Under the pieces are notes generated by a model, which saw only the letters and a program-made list of their open reading frames with translations, was not told the origin of the DNA and did not search any database. This document shows, in pieces, positions 6,400 to 10,394 of a stretch of DNA of 10,394 nt (within the stretch, counting starts at the first letter, position 1; the number at the start of each line of letters is the position of its first letter). A program made the translations under genes and the position numbers. This DNA is from Flavobacteriales bacterium (GTDB lineage Bacteria > Bacteroidota > Bacteroidia > Flavobacteriales > Flavobacteriaceae): contig JALVEJ010000160.1 in NCBI GenBank assembly GCA_027031025.1, positions 1 through 10,394 of the forward strand. The letters run 5' to 3'.

Positions 6400-6796
6400 A
6401 ACATATTATAACAATTCGACAGATAAAAAAGTCTAAAAAACAGGTTCAATATTGATTTTGGTGGGTGTTAAGTTGTTTTTGGTTTTTGTATCAGGGCAAG
6501 CGCAGCAGGTCTGTTTCATTCAAGAATTTTGCAAACATATTAATGTAGCCAAATATTAAGGCTTTCCAATTCTTTATTGTCAGTTCCGAAGAAGCATAAT
6601 TAACGAAGATAATTCTATAAAAAGCGACCTGTAACGTAGATTATTGTTCATTTTTCAGATCGCTTTGTTGGGCTTTGCGGCATTATCATGCTCTATGTTA
6701 TGTCAAGCATATTATTGACATCCCAAATACTGTTCTTTTTGTTAATAACTACATTTAAAAAAAAACAATCATAGCTGGCTTCCGTTAACGGAACAG

Positions 6797-6859
6797 ATGA
6801 TGATGAAGATTTTATGCTTTGTTCTTGTCATGCCTCTGGTAGGTCAAAAAAATACTTAA
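6797..6859 (+). other. Orphan signal-peptide-like mini reading frame
   Basis: Three consecutive ATG codons open a 20-residue frame, MMMKILCFVLVMPLVGQKNT, ending in TAA at 6857-6859. A lysine, a hydrophobic core, then a small residue and Gln is the look of a Bacteroidota signal peptide, but no mature protein follows. It begins 3 bases after the 14-bp palindrome at 6780-6793. It could be the stump of a lost secreted-protein gene, a tiny membrane peptide, or chance. Confidence 0.25.
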
Positions 6860-6871
6860 ATTTTGTTTAGC

Positions 6872-7135
6872 TTAATCTTTAAAAGGTCTATAGTTACTAC
6901 GGTCGCCTTTTAGTATTTTTAAGGTAACGACACAATGGTCTTGATTCTGAAACGTGTCGTCCAAATGATTGGTTAACCAAGCCATGACTTCGATAAAATC
7001 GCCGTAAATCTGTGTGCTCAAAGGGGTTTCTATCAACTCAAAACCGCTTTGTCGTAATTGCCTGATAAAATCTTTGATTGGTTGTTCAAAATCTTGATGT
7101 AATGGATAGATACTTAAATCAAAAGAAGCTTTCAT
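6872..7135 (-). CDS. Small YkoF/thiamine-binding-like domain protein
   Basis: The 87-residue product resembles single-domain proteins of the YkoF / thiamine-binding (MTH1187-like, formerly DUF77) group, which adopt a ferredoxin-like fold and often assemble into oligomers. The N-terminal strand ASFDLSIYPL, a helix at about 16-30, and the motif PLSTQIYGDFIEVM (38-51) are the recognisable family pattern. The C-terminal strand is CVVTLKILKGDR (68-79). Some members bind thiamine or its hydroxymethylpyrimidine precursor; ligand binding here is inferred only. No thiamine biosynthesis or transport genes and no TPP riboswitch are seen nearby. It is a stand-alone leftward gene with a good promoter 16 bases before its ATG, divergent from rmuC. 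Confidence 0.75.
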   Translation of the reverse strand: MKASFDLSIYPLHQDFEQPIKDFIRQLRQSGFELIETPLSTQIYGDFIEVMAWLTNHLDDTFQNQDHCVVTLKILKGDRSNYRPFKD

Positions 7136-7151
7136 AGGGGTAATTTTTTTA

Positions 7152-7183
7152 CAAATTTACATTAAATATATGTGGTTTGTCAA
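7152..7183 (-). promoter_or_regulatory. Promoter of the YkoF-like gene (TTG-N21-TAAATTTG)
   Basis: Read leftward, TTG at 7183-7181 is followed after 21 bases by TAAATTTG at 7159-7152, fitting the TTG/TAnnTTTG flavobacterial promoter pattern. The -7 box ends 16 bases before the start codon at 7135, so the mRNA leader would be very short. Confidence 0.65.
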
Positions 7184-7223
7184 GAAACAAAGAAATTTTT
7201 AAACCATATAAACATAAATTTCT

Positions 7224-7231
7224 TACTTTTG
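7224..7231 (+). promoter_or_regulatory. rmuC: -7 box (TACTTTTG) of rmuC
   Basis: TACTTTTG matches TAnnTTTG exactly and ends 19 bases before the rmuC ATG. At the expected -33 position there is only a T-run (7196-7200), not TTG. Together with 7152-7183 it forms a compact divergent promoter region of 115 bases. Confidence 0.5.
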
Positions 7232-7250
7232 AGATAAGAATTTTTATGAT

Positions 7251-8549
7251 ATGACTTTTAGCATTTCAGAGACCGTAATTTTTGCATTCATCACTTTTAT
7301 TTTAGGGTTTATAACTGCTTATCTTTGGGCAAAACTCAAAGCCCAAAAATCTATAAACGCCGGTATAAAAGCCCGGCAACTATTACAATTGGAATTAGAA
7401 AAACAACAACATCAACAAGAAAAAGCATTTTTATCGCAACTGAATGATAAGGACAAACAAATAGAAAAACTGGAATTACAACTCAAGCATTGGGAAGACA
7501 AGTGGCAAACCGCCCAAAATGATTTTAAGCAAAAAGAAGTTGTGATGCGAAAAGAATTTGAGTTGTTGGCGCAAAAGATTTTAGAAGACAAATCTCAAAA
7601 ATTTACGGCGCTCAATCAAGATAATATGAAGCAAATTTTGACGCCCTTTCAAGAAGCGATGAAAGCTTTTAAAGAAAAGGTAGAACAAAATGAAAAAGAA
7701 AGTTTCGGACGACACCAAGCGCTTCAAGAACAACTAAAAAACTTGCAAGAACTCAATCATAAATTGAGTCAAGAAGCATTGAACTTAACTAAAGCGCTCA
7801 AAGGCGAAAGCAAAACACAAGGTATTTGGGGCGAAACTATTTTAAATCGTTTGCTTGAAAAATCGGGCTTGGAAAAAAACCGCGAATATTTTGTGCAACA
7901 AAGTTTTAAAGCTGCTGATAATACCGACCGGCAACGCGTGCAACCTGATGTCATCATTCAATTACCCGACCGGAAAAAACTCATAATCGATGCCAAAGTG
8001 TCTTTAACAGCATATGAGCGTTATATCAACGAAGAAAATCCGGAGCAACAACAAATTTTTTTGAAACAACATTTGGCCTCATTAAAAGCACACATCAACG
8101 GCTTGGCAAAAAAATCTTATGATACGCTTTTGCAAGGTGAATCGCCTGAATTTATCTTGATGTTTATCGCTGTTGAGCCGGCTTTTTCGGTAGCACTTAA
8201 AGAAGACCCGGATTTGTATCATTATGCGTTTGAACGTAATATTGTCATGGTAACCCCATCGACTTTGTTAGCCACACTCAAAATTGTCGATAATATGTGG
8301 CGCAATGAAAAGCAACGTAAAAATGCCATAGAAATTGCCACTCAAGCCGGCGCTTTATATGACAAATTTCATGGTTTAATTGTTGATTTAGAACAAGTTG
8401 GAAATAAATTGTCGGGCGCACAACAAAGTTTTGAGTCGGCTATGAATAAATTGCATACCGGGAAAGGGAACCTAATCAGCCGCGTGGAAAAATTAAAAAA
8501 ACTCGGTGCCAAAGCTAAAAAGCAACTTCCGGAACATGATGATATTTAA
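7251..8549 (+). CDS. rmuC: DNA recombination protein RmuC family
   Basis: RmuC-family proteins are thought to act as nucleases limiting rearrangements at inverted repeats and recombination intermediates. The 432-residue protein has a membrane anchor at about 8-27, then a long Gln/Lys/Glu-rich coiled coil (about 35-185). The RmuC nuclease-like domain follows: GIWGETILNRLLEKSGL (191-207), then a PD-(D/E)xK-type core with Asp233 in QPDVIIQLPD and DAK at 247-249. Further conserved segments are FILMFIAVEPAFSVAL (301-316) and VTPSTLLATLKIVDNMW (334-350), with a basic C-terminus. Membrane tethering plus a coiled coil is normal for the family. It is monocistronic, divergent from the YkoF-like gene. 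A striking palindromic element begins one base after its stop codon, and RmuC in E. coli is linked to inversions at such short inverted repeats. Confidence 0.95.
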   Translation: MTFSISETVIFAFITFILGFITAYLWAKLKAQKSINAGIKARQLLQLELEKQQHQQEKAFLSQLNDKDKQIEKLELQLKHWEDKWQTAQNDFKQKEVVMRKEFELLAQKILEDKSQKFTALNQDNMKQILTPFQEAMKAFKEKVEQNEKESFGRHQALQEQLKNLQELNHKLSQEALNLTKALKGESKTQGIWGETILNRLLEKSGLEKNREYFVQQSFKAADNTDRQRVQPDVIIQLPDRKKLIIDAKVSLTAYERYINEENPEQQQIFLKQHLASLKAHINGLAKKSYDTLLQGESPEFILMFIAVEPAFSVALKEDPDLYHYAFERNIVMVTPSTLLATLKIVDNMWRNEKQRKNAIEIATQAGALYDKFHGLIVDLEQVGNKLSGAQQSFESAMNKLHTGKGNLISRVEKLKKLGAKAKKQLPEHDDI

Positions 8550-8711
8550 TACCAAAAACAAATATATATTAGTCCAATAAATCGTTTCTTTTTACCTGTA
8601 TCTTCTTTAAAAATACTCGTTATAGCTACCGGCTATAACTGTGTTTTTATGCCTTGATACAGAAAAAACTATTCCAATTTATTTTGGACTAAAATACAAT
8701 TCCTTTTGGTA
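8550..8711. repeat. 162-bp nearly palindromic element (MITE-like)
   Basis: Terminal arms at 8550-8577 and 8684-8711 are inverted copies matching at 23 of 28 positions. They begin TACCAAAA and end TTTTGGTA, and both contain TAGTCCAA or its complement. The symmetry continues inward: CTGTATC (8596-8602) with GATACAG (8656-8662); AAAAATAC (8609-8616) with GTGTTTTT (8641-8648, one G-T pair); and GTTATAGC (8619-8626) with GCTATAAC (8632-8639) around the centre. If the outer TA is read as a duplicated target, the element proper is CCAAAA...TTTTGG flanked by TA, as for Tc1/mariner-IS630-type MITEs. It carries no coding sequence. Transcribed, it would form one long hairpin. Confidence 0.65.
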
Positions 8712-8746
8712 TAAAGAAGAATTTTTGAAGAACTATTGTGTTTATC

Positions 8747-8783
8747 AGACCTACCAGGTTTTCAAAACCTAGTAGGTCTTTTT
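8747..8783 (+). terminator. Palindromic repeat, copy 2; probable terminator after rmuC
   Basis: Arms 8747-8762 (AGACCTACCAGGTTTT) and 8764-8779 (AAAACCTAGTAGGTCT) pair at 15 of 16 positions around a single base and are followed by a short T-run (8779-8783). The T-tract is on the rightward strand, fitting rmuC termination. It is closely similar to the element at 271-301, so it is also a member of an intergenic repeat family. Confidence 0.65.
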
Positions 8784-8860
8784 AATCGTGTTTCTAAGCT
8801 TCATAATCAAAAAAAGAGCAACGGTTATTCATAAAAAAGCATGATGATAAGGTTTAATCA

Positions 8861-9418
8861 TTATAACAACGCCAAAACATAACCTACAATCATTCCGGAA
8901 ATTAAAATATAGGATTCGCGGGCATTTTTCAGCCATAGTTTTTGCAAAATTGCCAGACCGGTTAAGATGATTAATCCCAATATGATTTGTGCGGTTTCGA
9001 TGCCTAAAGCAAATTCGAATAAAGGCAAAATTTTATGTGATTGTCCGGCAATCATCAATTTGAAATCGGAAGCAAAACCCAAGCCGTGAATCAGTCCGAA
9101 AAAGAAAGAAAAATAATAATGCACGCGTGTCAGTAATTTGTGATCCGTCCAAATGATATTAGACAAAGCAGTGATTAAAATCGTGTATAAAATCAAGGTT
9201 TCTATCAGACTTTCATTGACATGAATAATCCCGAAAACCGACAAGAACAAACTGGTTGTGTGAGCAATAGTAAACAAAGACACCAAATTGATAAGTTTTC
9301 GCCAGTCCTTGAAACTAAAAACCATAATCAAAGCCAATAAAAACAGAATATGGTCAATTGATGACCAACTGAGAATATGATTTAAGCCCAGTTTAAAATA
9401 GAGTTCAAAATCAGTCAT
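8861..9418 (-). CDS. HupE/UreJ-family membrane protein
   Basis: The 185-residue hydrophobic protein has about six membrane segments (near 15-35, 44-64, 70-90, 100-117, 132-155 and 168-185). Family-like features are GLNHILSWSSIDHILFLLAL (11-30) with His14, Asp22 and His23; IAHTTSL (51-57) with His53; and FGLIHGLGFASDF (107-119) with His111. Such His/Asp sites suit a metal-ion permease. HupE and UreJ are associated with nickel uptake for hydrogenase and urease, but neither enzyme is encoded nearby, so the substrate is unknown. Its ATG (9418-9416) overlaps the last codons of the upstream exporter gene in the sequence ATGACTGA, an 8-base overlap implying translational coupling. That pairing suggests the two membrane proteins work in one process. 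Confidence 0.85.
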   Translation of the reverse strand: MTDFELYFKLGLNHILSWSSIDHILFLLALIMVFSFKDWRKLINLVSLFTIAHTTSLFLSVFGIIHVNESLIETLILYTILITALSNIIWTDHKLLTRVHYYFSFFFGLIHGLGFASDFKLMIAGQSHKILPLFEFALGIETAQIILGLIILTGLAILQKLWLKNARESYILISGMIVGYVLALL

Positions 9419-10394
9419 TATCGTTCGAATTTTCGGGGAAAATATCTAAATTGTCTTTATAAGATTTCTTGTTTTTAAACATATTATCCATAAAAATGAC
9501 CAAAGCCGGCAATAACAACAGATTAGAAAACATGGCCATTAACAAAGTCAACGATATTAATCCGCCTAAAGCCTTAGTGCCGCCATAGTTAGAAAGTAAA
9601 AAGGTTGCAAAACCGAAAAACAGCACAATAGATGTATAAAACATACTGACACCGGTTTCTTTCAACGCCTTATAAACCGAACGTTTAACCTGTCCTTTGT
9701 GCAGTTTGAGTTCGTGGCGCAGCTTGGCTAAATAATGAATAGTATCGTCCACCGAAATGCCAAATGCGATACTAAAAATCAAGATGGTTGACGGCTTGAG
9801 CGGAATATGACCAAAACCCATGATGCCGGCGGTAATTAATAAAGGTAAAATATTGGGTATCAAAGAAATAAGAGCCATTTTTAAAGATCCGCCAAACATC
9901 CATGCAATAAAAATAAAAATCAACACGATAGCCAAACCCAAGGAAACAATCAGATTATTGATTAAATAATGCGTACCTTTTAAATACAATTTAGCTTGTC
10001 CTGTCATCAAAACTTGGTATTTCTTTGCCGGAAAATATTTGTGTTCCTTCATTGCCAAATAATCTTCAACCCGTTCCATTTGCTCGGTTTCAATGTCTTT
10101 CATAAAAGTCGTAATGCGCAAATAGCGTTGCAGCGAGTCGGTATAACTTTGTAGCAAACCGGCTTTATGTCCACTGTTTTTTAAGTAAGGCATGATAAAA
10201 TTCTTTTCATGCAACGACGGCAGTTGATAGTATTGCGGGTCGCCATTATAAAATGCCTGTTTGGCGTATTTTGCCAGATTGACCAAAGACACCGGGCGCG
10301 ACAATTCGGGTAAATCGGCTATTTCATCTTGAAACCGGTCCATTCTTTTTAAAGTAGATAAATGTAAAGCACCTTTTTTGCGTTTGGTATCTAT
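9411..10394 (-). CDS. MMPL/RND-family exporter, C-terminal part (5' end outside window)
   Basis: The frame is open to the right-hand edge: 17 further codons upstream of the Met at 10343 have no stop and begin I-D-T-K-R-K-K-G-A-L, which resembles family sequence. The Met is therefore internal and the visible 327 residues are the C-terminal part of a larger protein. They include a periplasmic portion (about 1-140) and five membrane helices at roughly 145-168, 173-196, 200-220, 248-268 and 277-303. The motif FSIAFGISVDDTIHYL (207-222), with adjacent Asp216/Asp217, is the proton-relay signature of the RND/MMPL superfamily. The length and layout match the second half of such a transporter. Likely cargo (lipids or hydrophobic compounds) is inferred from the family. 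The gene ends inside the start of the HupE-like gene. Confidence 0.9.
   Translation of the reverse strand: MDTKRKKGALHLSTLKRMDRFQDEIADLPELSRPVSLVNLAKYAKQAFYNGDPQYYQLPSLHEKNFIMPYLKNSGHKAGLLQSYTDSLQRYLRITTFMKDIETEQMERVEDYLAMKEHKYFPAKKYQVLMTGQAKLYLKGTHYLINNLIVSLGLAIVLIFIFIAWMFGGSLKMALISLIPNILPLLITAGIMGFGHIPLKPSTILIFSIAFGISVDDTIHYLAKLRHELKLHKGQVKRSVYKALKETGVSMFYTSIVLFFGFATFLLSNYGGTKALGGLISLTLLMAMFSNLLLLPALVIFMDNMFKNKKSYKDNLDIFPENSNDND

Larger units (their letters stand above)
6373..6871. other. Gene-poor intergenic region with three inverted repeats
   Basis: No confident gene is seen in about 500 bases between asparaginase and the YkoF-like gene. It contains a -7-like box for asparaginase (6392-6399); an open but start-less leftward frame (6491-6640); an inverted repeat AAAGCGA/TCGCTTT at 6621-6627 and 6660-6666 with an additional CTG/CAG pair inside; a perfect 7-bp inverted repeat ATGTCAA/TTGACAT at 6700-6706 and 6715-6721; a 14-bp perfect palindrome at 6780-6793; and an orphan signal-peptide-like frame (6797-6859). 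The mixture suggests decayed sequence left after a deletion or the loss of a gene. Confidence 0.6.
8550..8860. other. Intergenic region between rmuC and the HupE-like gene
   Basis: This 311-base gap separates two convergent genes. It is filled mostly by the palindromic element (8550-8711) and the palindromic terminator (8747-8783). The remaining 77 bases before the HupE-like stop codon are AT-rich with nothing recognisable, and no leftward terminator with a T-tract was found for the HupE-like gene. Confidence 0.6.

Noticed and set aside
6688..6774. 28-residue hydrophobic frame (MLYVMSSILL...FKKKQS)
   Set aside because: Short, without a recognisable promoter, and typical of what AT-rich DNA yields by chance; the inverted repeat at 6700-6721 lies inside it.
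7136..7250. TPP riboswitch upstream of the YkoF-like gene
   Set aside because: The leader between the -7 box and the ATG is only 16 bases and contains none of the conserved THI-box segments.
10341..10343. ATG as the true start of the exporter
   Set aside because: The frame is open upstream to the window edge with family-like sequence, and 310 residues is only half of an MMPL/RND protein.

Overview
The window looks like chromosome from a low-GC member of the Bacteroidota, probably Flavobacteriia-like. The signs are AT-rich intergenic DNA, A-rich regions before start codons instead of Shine-Dalgarno sites, several exact copies of the Bacteroidota -7 promoter box TAnnTTTG, and the exbB / small membrane protein / exbD / exbD gene order typical of that phylum. 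Most genes are conserved housekeeping or envelope functions. I see no phage, CRISPR array, toxin-antitoxin pair or defence locus. The unexplained material is in the intergenic DNA.

Layout: (1) The first 50 bases hold the start of a leftward gene for an exported protein, cut by the window edge. (2) Bases 51-639 have no gene but are rich in palindromes and hairpins, including a folded element just before uvrB flanked by two near-copies of the uvrB start region. (3) uvrB (640-2640, rightward) encodes the damage-recognition helicase of nucleotide excision repair. (4) A leftward four-gene cluster (5031 to 2706) encodes ExbB, a four-helix membrane protein of unknown function and two ExbD proteins. 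Together they should form the proton-driven motor that energises TonB-dependent outer-membrane import. A terminator lies between it and uvrB. (5) tRNA-Ser(GGA), with a strong promoter, lies directly upstream of exbB. (6) A leftward type I L-asparaginase follows. (7) About 500 bases at 6373-6871 lack a convincing gene and contain three inverted repeats and an orphan signal-peptide-like reading frame. (8) A small YkoF/thiamine-binding-like protein (leftward) and rmuC (rightward) diverge from a 115-base promoter region. (9) A 162-bp nearly palindromic element, probably a MITE-like repeat, begins one base after the rmuC stop codon and is followed by a palindromic terminator. (10) A leftward pair, an MMPL/RND-type exporter (5' part beyond the window) and a HupE/UreJ-family membrane protein, overlap by 8 bases and are probably translationally coupled.

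Functional themes are DNA maintenance (uvrB, rmuC) and envelope energetics and transport (ExbB/ExbD, exporter, HupE-like). No pathway ties the whole window together. The strongest candidates for follow-up are the 162-bp palindrome, the folded uvrB leader and the unknown membrane protein embedded in the ExbB/ExbD cluster.
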